Assembly: GCF_020541225.1 (NCBI RefSeq)
Contig: NZ_CP045889.1
Coordinates: forward strand, 124,001 to 188,000
Direction: 5' to 3'
DNA: 64,000 bases
Origin: Candidatus Steffania adelgidicola
Lineage (GTDB): Bacteria > Pseudomonadota > Gammaproteobacteria > Enterobacterales > Enterobacteriaceae
Shown: one piece after another, positions 49,071 to 59,990 of the stretch
How positions within the stretch are numbered: the stretch's first letter is position 1
Layout of the letters: the number at the start of each line of letters is the position of its first letter
Position numbers and translations under genes: made by a program
The notes under the pieces: generated by a model
Seen by the model: only the letters and a program-made list of their open reading frames with translations
Told to the model about the DNA's origin: nothing
Database searches by the model: none

Positions 49071-50440
49071 TAGGAACAATAGAGCATCATCAATCCTAGA
49101 GATATTGTTCGCTGCTATTTAGCGAGGGCTTTTTTTGTTGCAGATGGACAAATTCAGCCCTCTGTTTATGGTCTTATGTCAGATGATATTAACTCTCTTA
49201 ACTCTTATTGTGAGTTACATATCAAGGTGATTTTCTCGTTTTTACTATGAATTTTCCTAATGGGTTTGATTTTGGATGCTTCTGTATTTCATTGCCGAAT
49301 AATATCGGGTTATAGATATAGAAGTCCTCTTTCTATTTCTGCAATTATGCCCGAGTTTAGAATAAAAACATTAACCCAAGATTATATAAGAGATATGGTT
49401 TAGTGACATTGTTTTTTTGCTATTTTATAGCTTGAAAAGCGAATTAATATGTCCATTTTTAGCTATTTCATTGTATAACACCATTTAGATACAAACGTAT
49501 ATTTATGAATTAAATTTCAAAAAAAATCAGAAAGTTTATGTAAACAAACAATCATTCGGTGTTAGGTAAGGCATAAAGTATCGAGGAAACATAGAGAAAG
49601 TTTTAATGTCTCATTTTTTCTGGAGAGGTGAATTATATATACACTGGCTGATATAAAATAAATGTTGGTTATGAGTATATATATTGTTTGTTTTAAAAAA
49701 CGCTGTATATATGGTCGATAGGTTAGTTTTTTTATTATACTTGTAAAGTATACTAAAGTATCTTGTTTATCATATTTTTATTGGTGCCATCTTTCTTTAG
49801 AGAGAAATTCTGTTAAATTTCTCAAATCAATATAAGTTAATAGGGGTATTATATAGATAACTATCATTATCAATAAAAAGAAGTTGTTCTATTTTATTTG
49901 TGAGTAAATAATTAATTTTATAACGTTTAACTTTTCATCCTAGATGGTTACATAACGTCCTATTTCATTTCATCTTTTTAGATGAAATAATTATAAATAC
50001 ATATAGTTAAAGACAGGATACTGTAAAAATTTATTTTTGAGGAACGTATTGGCAGCTCATGCGTCTAACTTCAATATTCCTAAGTATTAGGACGTTATTA
50101 ATACTGATATTCAGAAATAAGAATGAATTTGATAATTACGTTGGCAGTTATGTGTGAATTTCCACATCTCTTTATTTTAAAATCTATATAATAGCTAAAC
50201 TAAGGATACAAAAAAATAAGTTTTTATTTTAGGGCTTACTGAGCATATTTATATAAATAAAATATGATGAAAAATCGATTGTGTTATACTTGTTGAAGGT
50301 TGAATTGTAGTCTGCATTGATCTGTTTTTCGTTATCATCTGAGATGACTTTAATTGGGATTCGAAAAAATAATATCATTGCACTTTATAAAACAAATTTC
50401 CTATTAAAAATAGCCCTATGGAGCTTAACGGAAAAAGGAC
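49071..50440. other. 1.4-kb AT-rich gap downstream of ilvC
   Basis: Apart from the ilvC terminator it holds no recognisable gene. A perfect hairpin ATTTCATCT-TTTT-AGATGAAAT lies at 49967-49988. The last bases before the next gene contain GGAAAAAGGA, a plausible ribosome site. Confidence 0.55.
49109..49136 (+). terminator. Rho-independent terminator after ilvC
   Basis: TCGCT (49109-49113), loop GCTATTT, AGCGA (49121-49125), then GGGC and seven T. It starts 38 bases after the ilvC stop. The stem is short, so efficiency is uncertain, but the position and T-run are good. Confidence 0.65.
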
Positions 50441-51586
50441 GTGAGGTATGACAAATATCGCTTAGCGATAGTGCGGCAAAGGTATCGGGTTGATGGTGGT
50501 GCCGAACGTTTTATTTCTCGCACTTTAGAAGCGCTGCATGACAGCAGATTAGAGTTAAACATCATCACCCGACAGTGGTCGGGTGAAACGCAGTCAGACT
50601 GGTGTGTACATATTTGCAATCCTGGCGGGAGAAGTCGGATTGCACGTTTGCAAGGTTTTAATATTGCCGCCCGGAAGTATTGGAAAAAGCAGAACTTCGA
50701 TCTAGTGCAGAGCCATGAACGCATTGTAGATTGTGATATATTCCGAGCTGGTGATGGTGTTCACCGGGCGTGGTTGGAACAACGAGCGCGGATTATTCCT
50801 TCTTATCAGCGCTACCTAACGAAAATTAATCGTTATCATCGCTACGTATTAGCAGCAGAAAAAGAAATGTTTCATTCATCAAAACTAAAGAAAATTATTT
50901 GTAATTCAGCGATGGTACAAAGCCAGATCATGTGTCATTATGGGGTAACTAAAGACAAATTCGCATTGATTTATAACGCTATTGATTCGCGGCATTTCCC
51001 CCCCCCTGTCGAAGGACAGAGGCGGGTTGCCAGAGAGATTTTATCGATTCCAGAGCAAGCCTGTACGCTAATTTTCGTTGGTTCCGGTTTTGCACGTAAA
51101 GGGCTGCGTCAGGCTATTTTTGCGGTAGCTCCTACTAATCGCTATCTAATCGTTGTCGGAAAAGATAAGCAACAAAGTCGTTATGAGGCTTTGACAAAGA
51201 CTTTAGATTGCCAGGATAGAGTCCGTTTTATAGGAGTCCAAGAAAATGTTCTACCTTTCTATCATGCGGCAGATGCACTAATTTTACCGACGTTATACGA
51301 TCCGTTTCCAAACGTGATACTGGAGAGTATGTCTTGCGGCTTACCGGTAATTACCAGTCAAACCTGTGGAGGGGCAGAGTTTATCAACCAGGGTCGAGAG
51401 GGTTTTGTGTGCGATGCTTTGGATATCGGTAGTTTACAAGCGTTTGCGGCCGAAATACCATGTAGAGATCGAGACCCCACCATGGGAACGGCAGCACGCC
51501 AACGTGTTAGCACTTATACCCCCGAAAATTTGTCACATCAGCTCATTGGGCTATATCAGCAACTCCTATCTTGTTCTATAAGATAG
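50441..51586 (+). CDS. GT4-family glycosyltransferase, probably LPS core
   Basis: The 381-residue protein is a GT-B fold retaining glycosyltransferase. It starts YRLAIVRQRYRVDGGAERFI (acceptor-side N-terminal domain with the GGAE motif), has FVGSGFARKGLRQAI at the domain junction, and VGKDKQQSRYEAL and PTLYDPFPNVILESMSCGLP (nucleotide-sugar site with the E-x7-E pattern) in the C-terminal domain. It resembles the WaaG/WabH group of core-oligosaccharide hexosyl- or GlcNAc-transferases found in Serratia- and Klebsiella-like bacteria. I cannot assign the sugar. The start is GTG 50441; an overlapping ATG at 50448 is out of frame. No other LPS-core gene is adjacent. Together with wecA, rffGH and the Wzt-like ATPase it supports continued LPS synthesis. 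Confidence 0.85.
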   Translation: MRYDKYRLAIVRQRYRVDGGAERFISRTLEALHDSRLELNIITRQWSGETQSDWCVHICNPGGRSRIARLQGFNIAARKYWKKQNFDLVQSHERIVDCDIFRAGDGVHRAWLEQRARIIPSYQRYLTKINRYHRYVLAAEKEMFHSSKLKKIICNSAMVQSQIMCHYGVTKDKFALIYNAIDSRHFPPPVEGQRRVAREILSIPEQACTLIFVGSGFARKGLRQAIFAVAPTNRYLIVVGKDKQQSRYEALTKTLDCQDRVRFIGVQENVLPFYHAADALILPTLYDPFPNVILESMSCGLPVITSQTCGGAEFINQGREGFVCDALDIGSLQAFAAEIPCRDRDPTMGTAARQRVSTYTPENLSHQLIGLYQQLLSCSIR

Positions 51587-52174
51587 TGTTTTATATCACG
51601 TTTAATAAAGAAGTGATAAAACATGTTATCCTTCGTTAGGTTTAATGTTTTCTAACGAAAAAGATAGTCCTCACACTCCATTCCTTTATTTGTCATTCAC
51701 TATTGGTCATTAATCGTCAGTGATAGAAATTCTTGATTGGAATTGTTAAAGTAGCATCATATATTTATCATAGCATAGATCACTTAGCTCTTTTCTTGTG
51801 TGTTTTTATGCAACAAATAGAGGGGGTTATTTCTTCAGTAATTACTGTTATACTTCTATATAAAGCTCCTTTACTGAATTCTTGTCTAAATAGTGAGTTG
51901 CATTCGAAATGGGGAGAAGGAAAAACTAAGTGTTTAGTTATCAGTGAAAACAAATTATTACAAGGGATATATGGTATCTTTCTTCATGAAGATAATCACA
52001 ACTAGTTTACATAGAGCTCCTCATCAAAGAGGAGATATGCTAAGAGTTTATAAGATAAACCTAAACCCTCATCAATAAATTTAAATCACAATCCCCTCTA
52101 AATTTTCTATCGATTTGCAATATCTAATTCTAATAGAGTCTATAAACGAGAAAAGCGCTAGATGAGAGGAATAT
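51587..52174. other. AT-rich gap before pth
   Basis: About 590 bases. It contains the inverted repeat TTCGTTAG/CTAACGAA (51632-51659) shortly after the glycosyltransferase stop, without a T-run. A 90-codon frame with a TTG start (51733-52005) has no recognised homology and does not match ychH, the gene before pth in E. coli. Confidence 0.5.
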
Positions 52175-52759
52175 GTGACAATTAAATTAATTGTAGGACT
52201 AGCTAATCCTAGTGGCGAATATTCCGCAACTCGGCATAATGCTGGTGCCTGGTATGTAGAGGTACTCGCAGCACGTTATGATCAAACGTTAAAAGAGGAG
52301 AGAAAATTTTACGGTTACACCGGTTGTTTTACCTTAGAGGATAAGGATATTCGTCTTCTCGTACCCACTACTTTTATGAACCTTAGTGGTAAGGCAGTGA
52401 CAGTAATGGCTAGGTTTTACCATATTGATCCAAAAGAAATTTTGTTGGCACATGATGAACTAGATTTGTTGCCGGGTTATGCCAGACTGAAGGGAGCGGG
52501 AAGTAAGAGCAGTCATAATGGTGTAAAGAATATTATTAGTTGTTTTAGCAAAAATACTTTCTTTCAGCGTTTATGTATTGGTATTGGGCATCCTGGAGAT
52601 AGAAACAAGGTCGCGGGTTTTGTACTCGGTAAACCATCGATAGTGGAACAACAGTTGATTAATGCCGCTATTGAGGAATCGGTAAATTGTACAGAGATTT
52701 TAATCACACAGAATTCCCTAAAGGCTATGAATCGCCTGCATACTTACCGTCCAATGTAA
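52175..52759 (+). CDS. pth: Peptidyl-tRNA hydrolase
   Basis: Pth frees tRNA from peptidyl-tRNA that drops off ribosomes; it is essential in E. coli. The 194-residue product starts with GTG, as in E. coli, after GAGAGGAAT. Catalytic His21 ([10 protein letters not shown]), Asn11 (GLANP), Asn69 (TFMNLSG), Asp94 (AHDELDL) and Asn115 are all present. The glycine-rich loop before Asn115, GGGHGGHNG in E. coli, reads [10 protein letters not shown] here (about residues 107-116), an unusual change in a strongly conserved segment that lies by the active site. ychF follows 115 bases downstream, the conserved pth-ychF pair. Confidence 0.96.
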   Translation: MTIKLIVGLANPSGEYSATRHNAGAWYVEVLAARYDQTLKEERKFYGYTGCFTLEDKDIRLLVPTTFMNLSGKAVTVMARFYHIDPKEILLAHDELDLLPGYARLKGAGSKSSHNGVKNIISCFSKNTFFQRLCIGIGHPGDRNKVAGFVLGKPSIVEQQLINAAIEESVNCTEILITQNSLKAMNRLHTYRPM

Positions 52760-52874
52760 AAGTTTGATCTCGCATCATACTCTGATTATGTGTATTACAA
52801 ACTTTGTAAATGATTTTATGTCGGCAACAGAAATGCACCGGCTGATAACAGCAAACTAATAAGGTGTAAGTAAC

Positions 52875-53966
52875 ATGGGTTTCAAATGTGGTATTGTAGG
52901 ATTGCCTAACGTGGGCAAATCCACCCTGTTTAATGCCTTAACTAAGGCGCGTATTGAAGCGGAAAATTTCCCATTTTGTACTGTAGAACCTAATACCGGT
53001 ATTGTTCCCATATCCGATCCCAGAATAGAACAGTTAGCAAAAATAGTTAAACCTAAGCGCACAGTCTCTACCAGTATGCGGTTTGTGGATATTGCTGGTC
53101 TAGTAAAAGGTGCATCAAAAGGAGAAGGTTTAGGTAATCAGTTTTTAAGCAATATTCGTGAAAGCGAAGCTCTTTGTCATGTGGTACGTTGTTTTGAAAA
53201 CGACCAGGTTATTCACGTGCATGGAAAAGTTAATCCATCAGAAGATATTGATATTATCAATACCGAGTTAGCCCTCTCTGATCTAGCCGTGTGTGAAGAC
53301 GCTATTTATCAGGTAAACAAGTGCGTTAAAAGTAGCAATAAGGATACTAAACTGCAATTGTTAACGCTGGAAAAATGTTTTCAGTATCTTAGTAATGCCA
53401 GAATGTTAAGAACGTTAGATCTCTCAAGTAATGAGAAAAAGGCTATCCGCTCTTTTAGTTTTCTGACACTTAAACCTAGTATGTATGTCGCAAACGTAAA
53501 TGAGGATGGTTTGAGTGACAATCATCATTTAGATAAGGTACGGTCTATTGCTGCAGGTGAGGGATCAGTGGTGGTTTCAGTTTGTGCCGCTATAGAATCT
53601 GATATTACTAAGTTTGAAAAAGAAGAACGTGATGCATTTATACGAGAGTTGGGTTTTGAAGAGTCAGGTCTGTATCGTGTTACCCGAGCAGGCTATAAGT
53701 TATTAAATTTGCAAACGTATTTTACTGTTGGTGTGAAAGAAGTACGAGCGTGGACTATCCCGGTTGGTACGACTGCTCCTCAAGCTGCAGGTAAAATTCA
53801 TAGCGATTTCGAAAAGGGATTTATTCGAGCTCAGACGATTTCCTTTAGTGATTTTATAACCTATAAAGGGGTTCAAGGAGCTAAAGAAGCTGGAAAGATG
53901 CGCTCTGAAGGGAAAGAATATATAGTTCATGATGGTGATGTAATGCATTTTCTATTTCACGTTTAG
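52875..53966 (+). CDS. ychF: Ribosome-binding ATPase YchF (OLA1 family)
   Basis: YchF is an Obg-family P-loop NTPase that prefers ATP, binds ribosomes and modulates translation and stress responses. The 363-residue protein has the E. coli length. It has G1 [17 protein letters not shown], the [11 protein letters not shown] switch region, the G3-like [28 protein letters not shown] at the G4 position, a central coiled coil, and the C-terminal TGS-like domain ([24 protein letters not shown] is represented near residues 325-350). An AAGGTG ribosome site precedes the ATG. It is retained next to pth as in most gammaproteobacteria. Confidence 0.97.
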   Translation: MGFKCGIVGLPNVGKSTLFNALTKARIEAENFPFCTVEPNTGIVPISDPRIEQLAKIVKPKRTVSTSMRFVDIAGLVKGASKGEGLGNQFLSNIRESEALCHVVRCFENDQVIHVHGKVNPSEDIDIINTELALSDLAVCEDAIYQVNKCVKSSNKDTKLQLLTLEKCFQYLSNARMLRTLDLSSNEKKAIRSFSFLTLKPSMYVANVNEDGLSDNHHLDKVRSIAAGEGSVVVSVCAAIESDITKFEKEERDAFIRELGFEESGLYRVTRAGYKLLNLQTYFTVGVKEVRAWTIPVGTTAPQAAGKIHSDFEKGFIRAQTISFSDFITYKGVQGAKEAGKMRSEGKEYIVHDGDVMHFLFHV

Positions 53967-54453
53967 TGTCTTTTGTGCTCTCATTTAAAGTGAAGCCAAG
54001 CTGGTATGCTATTTAATTGATCATGTGAATCGTAATACTCTTTTAAGAATGTTTTTAGATAACAATTAAATTATTTTAATAAATTTTATCCCGATTTTAG
54101 TATGTTATTTAAAATAAAACTTAGGGGATTTTTTCTATTAAAATATATATATTATTGCTTCTGAATTATAGTAAATACACTGAAATTTATCAAATTCATC
54201 TGTCATTAATGATCTCTAATTGAAGATTACACTTGTAATGAAAATAGATGATATAATCAAAGTTTATGGTTTTTATAGATATTAACATAAGAATAAATTT
54301 TATTTATTGTGAGAGAAAGAGAGATAAGAGATTTAGAAAAGCATTGGTTTCATATTATTTATGTCTGTTTTCATGAAATGAATAGGATGACTCTACAATC
54401 ATTAAAAAGATATCACGCGAGGTTCGACCTAGTGAAGTTAGTAAAAGGTATGA

Positions 54454-54480
54454 AAAAACCGTTAGGTAGCTCTACCTAAC
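54454..54480 (-). terminator. Orphan terminator-like hairpin
   Basis: On the minus strand GTTAGGTAG-AG-CTACCTAAC then GG and TTTTTT. The 9-bp stem with a 2-base centre is perfect, and the T-run follows after two bases. It lies about 820 bases after the ihfA stop with no gene directly upstream, so it may be the terminator of a lost gene or of a long ihfA read-through transcript. Confidence 0.5.
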
Positions 54481-55216
54481 AAACAGGAAAAACGTTTAAA
54501 TCTAACAGTAATCATTATTACAATATAAGTGTTAAGCTAAGAAATGTTATTTCAATAGAAATATTTTTAAGTGATATTTTATTCTTCATCAAAAATAATC
54601 TTTCCCTGATTTTTCCTTAAAAAGGATATGTTAAAAACATTTATCAAATTAGGATATTAGTAAAATGCTTATCTATATATTAGATGTGCTTGGACCCGAT
54701 GTAAGAGCGGTGTAATAAGAAAAGGTAAACAAAGAGATATCCATCCTAATAAATAGATTTTTAAAATTATATAGAGAGTGTATATACAGTAAACCAAAAA
54801 ATATAGATGTGGATCTATATTTATGTCTTTAGTATAGTAAAGATTGTTTTTTTATTTTTTCAAACGAAGTAAATTATATTTCTATCAAAATAGAAATTTC
54901 TGTTTTTGTTTTTTGAACATATCGATTTATCCTATTCTAGATATAGATATCTACCGGATATGCAACGAGTAGTGCACGAGATAATTGGATTAGATTAGAT
55001 CTATAGAATATTTAGTATTAGGTAAGAATGTACATGATTGATTTAAATTTTAAAATTTTATTTTTACATTCAATTTAAGATCACGGCTTCGTGTTAATTT
55101 ATATTAACAAACTGAAATTATTATCAATGCACTATACTTTGTTAAATTTGAATTGAATCTCCCCTACAGTTGTTTATTTAATATAAATGGATAATGGCAA
55201 AAAATACTGACTGTCT

Positions 55217-55279
55217 TTTGGGTCATGACTCGGATTGATTGATAATGACGGAGCAATATTAGCCATGTCATGACCCAAA
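55217..55279. repeat. 13-bp perfect inverted repeat after ihfA
   Basis: TTTGGGTCATGAC (55217-55229) and GTCATGACCCAAA (55267-55279) enclose 37 bases. The arms are G+C-richer than the surroundings and contain the palindrome GTCATGAC. There is no T-run after the stem on either strand, so an intrinsic terminator is unlikely. It could be a protein-binding site, a stabilising 3' structure on the thrS-ihfA operon mRNA, or a remnant of a small inverted-repeat element. Confidence 0.7.
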
Positions 55280-55303
55280 GGCTGATGCTGTAGTACACCT
55301 TTT

Positions 55304-55603
55304 TTAGATCTGCTTTCGTGAAGAATTTTCCACACGGATTTTTAATTTTTGACCTGGGCGAAATGTCACTACCCGGCGGGCTGTAATTGGAATATCCTCC
55401 CCAGTTTTTGGATTACGGCCTGGGCGCTGATTTTTTTTGCGCAAATCAAAATTACCAAAGCCTGATAATTTTACCTGCTCTCCATTTTCTAACGCCAGAC
55501 GTACTTCTTCAAAAAATCGTTCTACTATTTCTTTAGCATCCCGTTTGCTTAGTCCAAGCTTTTTAAACAGGTATTCTGACATTTCAGCTTTAGTAAGCGC
55601 CAT
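55304..55603 (-). CDS. ihfA: Integration host factor subunit alpha
   Basis: IHF-alpha pairs with IHF-beta to bend DNA at specific sites in replication, recombination and transcription. The 99-residue protein has the E. coli length and pattern: [53 protein letters not shown] with the intercalating proline in the beta arm (RPGRNP), and [16 protein letters not shown]. It starts 4 bases after the pheT stop and is the last gene of the thrS-to-ihfA operon. Its partner ihfB is not in this window. Confidence 0.98.
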   Translation of the reverse strand: MALTKAEMSEYLFKKLGLSKRDAKEIVERFFEEVRLALENGEQVKLSGFGNFDLRKKNQRPGRNPKTGEDIPITARRVVTFRPGQKLKIRVENSSRKQI

Positions 55604-55607
55604 AAGT

Positions 55608-58001
55608 TCAATCCCTCAAGGATGCTTGGAATCGTTGCTTTAATCCCGCTACGCATTTCGCAACGGTTGCAGCAATCTCCTCTTCTTCCAGTGTACGAGC
55701 GGTATCTTGTAAGATCAGGCTAATAGCCAAACTCTTAAAACCTTTCGCTACGTTACTGCCCCGGTATACGTCAAATAAATTTATATTAACCAATTGACCT
55801 TTAGCAATTTTCTTGCATTGTGCGATAATCTCTGCAGAAGGGATATCATCAGATACTACCACAGCGATATCGCGGCGGTTAGCTGGAAAACGAGAAATAT
55901 GACTTGTTTCCGTCACTTTATAATCGTTAATCTTCTCCCAGAGAAGTTCAAATACTACGGAACGGCCATTTAAATTGAGTTTAGCCCCAAGCTCTGGATG
56001 AATAACACCAATAAATCCAATAGCTTCATTCTTAAGATAAATTTCAGCGCTTTGGCCTGGATGTAACGCAGGATGTTGTTGTGCTCTAAACTCAATATCG
56101 TTTAATTTACCAGTAAGCTCAAGTATTGCCTCAAGATCACCTTTGGCATCGTAAAAATCTACTATTCGTCGCGTTTGACTCCAATGTTCATCGAACTGCA
56201 AACCAGCAATGACTCCACCTAGCATCAGATCCTGACGAATGCCTAGATTTACGGTTTTATCAGGGATAAAGCGGAATCCGCTTTCAAAGATCCGGATTCG
56301 CTGTTGCTGACGATTCTGATTATAGACTACCACTTTAAGAAGAGCAGTCCATAATGAGACACGCATAGTAGACATATCCTTAGAAATCGGACTGGATAAT
56401 TCCAATGCTCTCTGTTGAGGATGGAGGAGTATCTGACTTTTTGGATCAACAAAACTGTAAGTGATTACTTCCTGATATCCGCGATCTACCAGTAGTGTTT
56501 TTACACGAGATAGTGGCATTAATGTCTCAGGATGATGAGGCATTAGTAAATCGGTACGCACCGGCACATTCGGAATGGCAGTATAACCGTATATGCGTAA
56601 GACTTCTTCAATTAAATCTTCTTCAATAGCTATATCAAAACGCCAGCTTGGAGCGAGGGTTTTCCAGCCTACCTTTTCGATGCGATTAACCTGACAGCCA
56701 AGACGTGTTAGAATATTGTTTACATCTTCATCTGGAATAAAATGACCGATTATGCGATCTAGAGTTTTCCTGTATAGCATAATAGTAGCTGGTTTTCTAA
56801 TCGAAGTTTTAGACGTGACATCAATAATTGACCCTGGTTCCCCTCCACAAATGGTTATTAATAGTGAGGTCGCCCGCTCTATAGCACGAAGTTGAAGAGT
56901 CGGATCTACGCCGCGTTCGTAACGATTCCCTAGATCCGGATGTAATCCATACTGGCGTGCTCGACCAATAATGGCTAATGGACAGAAAAAAGCGGATTCT
57001 AAGACTACATCACGACTAATTGGAGTAATGTGAGAAGAAGCTCCACCAACAATCCCTGCTAGCGCTAACACTTTTTTGCGATCGGCAATCACAAGTGTAT
57101 CAGGTAAGAGTGTGATAGCGCTGCCGTCAATTAAGGTTAGACCTTCATTTGGTCTTGCATAACGTACGACAAGACCTCCCTCAATGCAATTGCGATCAAA
57201 AGTCTGTATAGGTTGTCCTAGTTCTAATAATACATAATTAGTAATATCCGTTATCACCACGTCTGTTGATTTCATGCCGCATCGTCGTAGTTTTTCTTTT
57301 ATCCATAACGGTGTTTTGGTACTAAAATCGATATTTTTTATCACGCGAGCTAAATAGCGTGGACAAGCTTCGGTTTCATCGATGCGAATCAGTATTGTGT
57401 CATTAATAATCGGCAATATTTTTTTAATGATAGGGAAACAGAGTGGTAGCTGATTATATACTGCTATCTCTCGAGCAATACCTAGTAGACTTAGGCAATC
57501 AGCGCGGTTCGGTGTGACACTAATATTGATACTATGATCTTCTAGCTTAAGATAATCTCGGATATTCTTACCAATAGGAGCATCTTTTGGTAGTTCAATA
57601 ACGCCATCTTTCTCACCAGAAATACCCAAGTTTGAAAACGAGCACAGCATGCCTTCCGATAGCTCACCATATAATTTTGTTGTTTTTATTATTAAATCTC
57701 CTGGTAGAAAAGCACCAGGAGTGGCTACTGCGACCCGTATATCGATGCGGTAGTCGGATAAATTGCAGATGATATCCAGTAGTCGAGTGCTACCGATGTT
57801 AACTTTGGTAATCTTTAATTTTTCATTTTTTGGGTGAGGGCGGCATTCCACCACCTGGCCTACTACTATACCGGTAAAATGACCGGAGACGGGCTCTACG
57901 CTCTCTACTTCTAGCCCAGCCATGGTTAATTGATCCGCTAGTACCTCGCTAGAAATAGGTGGATTTACCCATTCACGCAACCACAATTCACTGAATTTCA
58001 T
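55608..58001 (-). CDS. pheT: Phenylalanyl-tRNA synthetase beta subunit
   Basis: PheT pairs with PheS as an alpha2-beta2 enzyme that charges tRNA-Phe and edits mischarged Tyr-tRNA. At 797 residues it is essentially the E. coli length. Domains in order: N-terminal tRNA-binding (EMAP-like) domain around [20 protein letters not shown]5 and B3/4 editing modules ([46 protein letters not shown]), catalytic-like core ([32 protein letters not shown]), and the C-terminal FDX anticodon-binding domain ([19 protein letters not shown]). It begins 16 bases after pheS. It appears intact. Confidence 0.98.
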   Translation of the reverse strand: MKFSELWLREWVNPPISSEVLADQLTMAGLEVESVEPVSGHFTGIVVGQVVECRPHPKNEKLKITKVNIGSTRLLDIICNLSDYRIDIRVAVATPGAFLPGDLIIKTTKLYGELSEGMLCSFSNLGISGEKDGVIELPKDAPIGKNIRDYLKLEDHSINISVTPNRADCLSLLGIAREIAVYNQLPLCFPIIKKILPIINDTILIRIDETEACPRYLARVIKNIDFSTKTPLWIKEKLRRCGMKSTDVVITDITNYVLLELGQPIQTFDRNCIEGGLVVRYARPNEGLTLIDGSAITLLPDTLVIADRKKVLALAGIVGGASSHITPISRDVVLESAFFCPLAIIGRARQYGLHPDLGNRYERGVDPTLQLRAIERATSLLITICGGEPGSIIDVTSKTSIRKPATIMLYRKTLDRIIGHFIPDEDVNNILTRLGCQVNRIEKVGWKTLAPSWRFDIAIEEDLIEEVLRIYGYTAIPNVPVRTDLLMPHHPETLMPLSRVKTLLVDRGYQEVITYSFVDPKSQILLHPQQRALELSSPISKDMSTMRVSLWTALLKVVVYNQNRQQQRIRIFESGFRFIPDKTVNLGIRQDLMLGGVIAGLQFDEHWSQTRRIVDFYDAKGDLEAILELTGKLNDIEFRAQQHPALHPGQSAEIYLKNEAIGFIGVIHPELGAKLNLNGRSVVFELLWEKINDYKVTETSHISRFPANRRDIAVVVSDDIPSAEIIAQCKKIAKGQLVNINLFDVYRGSNVAKGFKSLAISLILQDTARTLEEEEIAATVAKCVAGLKQRFQASLRD

Positions 58002-58017
58002 GCGGTTATCCTATTTT

Positions 58018-59001
58018 TTATTTAAATTGTTTTAGAAAACGTAGATCATTTTCGAAAAATGCGCGTAAATCCTTGATGCCGTAACGTAGCATTGTTAACC
58101 GTTCTATACCTATCCCAAAAGCGAAACCAGAATGAATCTTTGGGTCAATGTTGACATTGCAAAGCACATTCGGATGAACCATACCGCAGCCTATTACTTC
58201 TAGCCAGCGACCCTGTGTTCCCATGATATCCACTTCAGCGGAGGGCTCAGTAAATGGAAAATAGGATGGACGGAAACGAATCTGAAGATCTTCTTCAAAG
58301 AAATTTCGGAGAAAATCATATAGTGTTCCCTTGAGGTTTGTGAAAGTGATATGGCTATCGATAATCAGTCCTTCCATCTGATGAAACATGGGGGTATGAA
58401 GTTTATCATAATCGTTACGGTATACCCGTCCTGGCACAATAATACGAATCGGTGGTGTTTGTGTTTTCATAATACGAATCTGTACAGAAGAAGTTTGCGT
58501 GCGCAATAGGTGAGTGCCATCTAACCAGAATGTATCGTGATCCGTGCAAGCGGCATGATGAGTGGGAATATTAAGCGCGGTGAAATTATGATAAACATCC
58601 TCGATTTCAGGACCAGTGGCGACTGAAAACCCTAATGCACTGAAGAAGTTTTCAATACGTGCAATGGTCCTTGATACTGGGTGTAAACCGCCGTTTTCGA
58701 TACGTCGTCCAGGTAAGGAGACATCTAGAGTTTCCTCTACCAACTTTGCTTTTAGGGCTAGCTGTTCTAATAGGATTTTGCGTTTGGTAATGGCTTCTTG
58801 GCAGTCTCGCTTCACTTGGTTTATCAGAGCACCTGCTGCAGGTCGATTTTGGAGTTCCAAATTTTGGAGGGTGTCCATTACTTGGGAAAAATATCCTTTC
58901 TTACCTAAATATTGAATCCGTATTAACTCTAATGTGTTTAAGTCTTGAGACTGTTCGATGGCTACTTGAGCCTGTACAACTAACTCTGAGAGATGTTGCA
59001 T
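58018..59001 (-). CDS. pheS: Phenylalanyl-tRNA synthetase alpha subunit
   Basis: PheS is the class II catalytic subunit. The 327-residue protein has an N-terminal coiled coil (about residues 1-85), then motif 1 around [19 protein letters not shown], motif 2 in [22 protein letters not shown], phenylalanine-site residues in [17 protein letters not shown], and motif 3 in [20 protein letters not shown]. It ends [10 protein letters not shown] exactly as in E. coli. Upstream is the old pheM attenuator: the terminator hairpin remains, but the leader peptide is broken, so control by Phe-tRNA level is probably altered. Confidence 0.98.
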   Translation of the reverse strand: MQHLSELVVQAQVAIEQSQDLNTLELIRIQYLGKKGYFSQVMDTLQNLELQNRPAAGALINQVKRDCQEAITKRKILLEQLALKAKLVEETLDVSLPGRRIENGGLHPVSRTIARIENFFSALGFSVATGPEIEDVYHNFTALNIPTHHAACTDHDTFWLDGTHLLRTQTSSVQIRIMKTQTPPIRIIVPGRVYRNDYDKLHTPMFHQMEGLIIDSHITFTNLKGTLYDFLRNFFEEDLQIRFRPSYFPFTEPSAEVDIMGTQGRWLEVIGCGMVHPNVLCNVNIDPKIHSGFAFGIGIERLTMLRYGIKDLRAFFENDLRFLKQFK

Positions 59002-59092
59002 TACTTTCCTCTTCTGCCTGCTGTTGATGGCTTAAGCGTAAAATGAGGGAGCCTTGCTCTTTGGGTGTGCGCTATGCACCTTGACTCAGCAA

Positions 59093-59118
59093 TAAAAAAG
59101 CCTCCACGCTTGGAGGCT
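59093..59118 (-). terminator. pheST attenuator terminator
   Basis: On the minus strand AGCCTCCA, a 4-base loop (AGCG), TGGAGGCT, then TTTTTT. The perfect 8-bp stem matches the pheST attenuator of E. coli in position, between the leader peptide and pheS, and in the sequence AGCCTCC..GGAGGCT. An upstream GAGGCT (revcomp of about 59150-59156) could pair with its left arm to form the antiterminator. With a dead leader peptide, it would act as a constitutive partial terminator unless bypassed. Confidence 0.85.
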
Positions 59119-59161
59119 CAGTACTTTTTCGCTTCTTGACGTAGATGTAAGCCTCTAGGAA

Positions 59162-59206
59162 GCAGGTATAAAAGCAAAAAAAACAATAAAAAATAGCAAT
59201 ATTTAT
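59162..59206 (-). pseudogene. pheM: pheM leader peptide remnant (start and stop lost)
   Basis: Codon by codon this aligns with the E. coli 14-residue pheM leader [14 protein letters not shown]. Here the frame reads ATA-Asn-Ile-Ala-Ile-Phe-Tyr-Cys-Phe-Phe-Cys-Phe-Tyr-Thr, followed by TGC where E. coli has TGA. Ten of the fourteen positions match or keep their character, and four Phe codons survive. The start is ATA rather than ATG, and the stop is gone. A TTG in another frame would give a 14-codon Phe-rich peptide (MLFFIVFFAFIPAS) ending at TAG, which might substitute, but it has no ribosome site. Loss of translation would uncouple the attenuator from Phe-tRNA supply. Confidence 0.75.
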
Positions 59207-59312
59207 GTATGCATATATAATATTTGAATTATTTCATATTGTGCTAAAAATCACATCCTTTTATGTATGACAAGAAAGCCGGAGATAGGTTTCGCCTCTT
59301 TTTTACTAAATG

Positions 59313-59690
<378 letters not shown>

Positions 59691-59715
59691 TTATGCTAAG
59701 CCGTTAAAGTGATCC

Positions 59716-59913
59716 TTATATGTAAGGTAAGCAACGCACGATTGAACTGAGATCTCCTTTAGAAAGTGTTGACTTTGGTCGAAGTTGACGTTTACGTTTT
59801 GTGGATTTTTTAGTTAAAATGTGACGTAAATGAGCATGTTTATGTTTAAAATTACCTGACGCTATTTTTTTAAAGCGCTTTGCAGCGCCGCGTATTGTCT
59901 TAATTTTTGGCAT
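59716..59913 (-). CDS. rpmI: 50S ribosomal protein L35
   Basis: L35 is a small 23S rRNA-binding protein. The product is 65 residues, the E. coli length, beginning [16 protein letters not shown] and keeping [21 protein letters not shown] chose ATG 59913 because homology starts at MPKIK; an in-frame ATG at 59934 would add seven unconserved residues. The best GGAG is 13 bases upstream of the chosen start, longer than ideal. In E. coli this start is controlled by L20 through a long-range RNA pseudoknot; whether it survives cannot be judged by eye. Confidence 0.97.
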   Translation of the reverse strand: MPKIKTIRGAAKRFKKIASGNFKHKHAHLRHILTKKSTKRKRQLRPKSTLSKGDLSSIVRCLPYI

Positions 59914-59990
59914 GAGTGGATTTCTACTCCGCATTGTTAATAAATATAAATCAACGAGAGGCAGGTAACGCCGAAGAGGCGTTTTATATG

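Larger units (their letters stand above)
53967..55303. other. 1.3-kb gap between convergent ychF and ihfA
   Basis: No gene is recognisable. It contains a terminator-like element on the minus strand (54454-54480), far from ihfA, and a 13-bp inverted repeat (55217-55279) just after ihfA. The btuC/btuE/btuD genes that follow ihfA in E. coli are gone. Confidence 0.6.

Noticed and set aside
51733-52005. 90-codon frame upstream of pth, considered as ychH
   Set aside because: Sequence does not match YchH; TTG start without a clear ribosome site.
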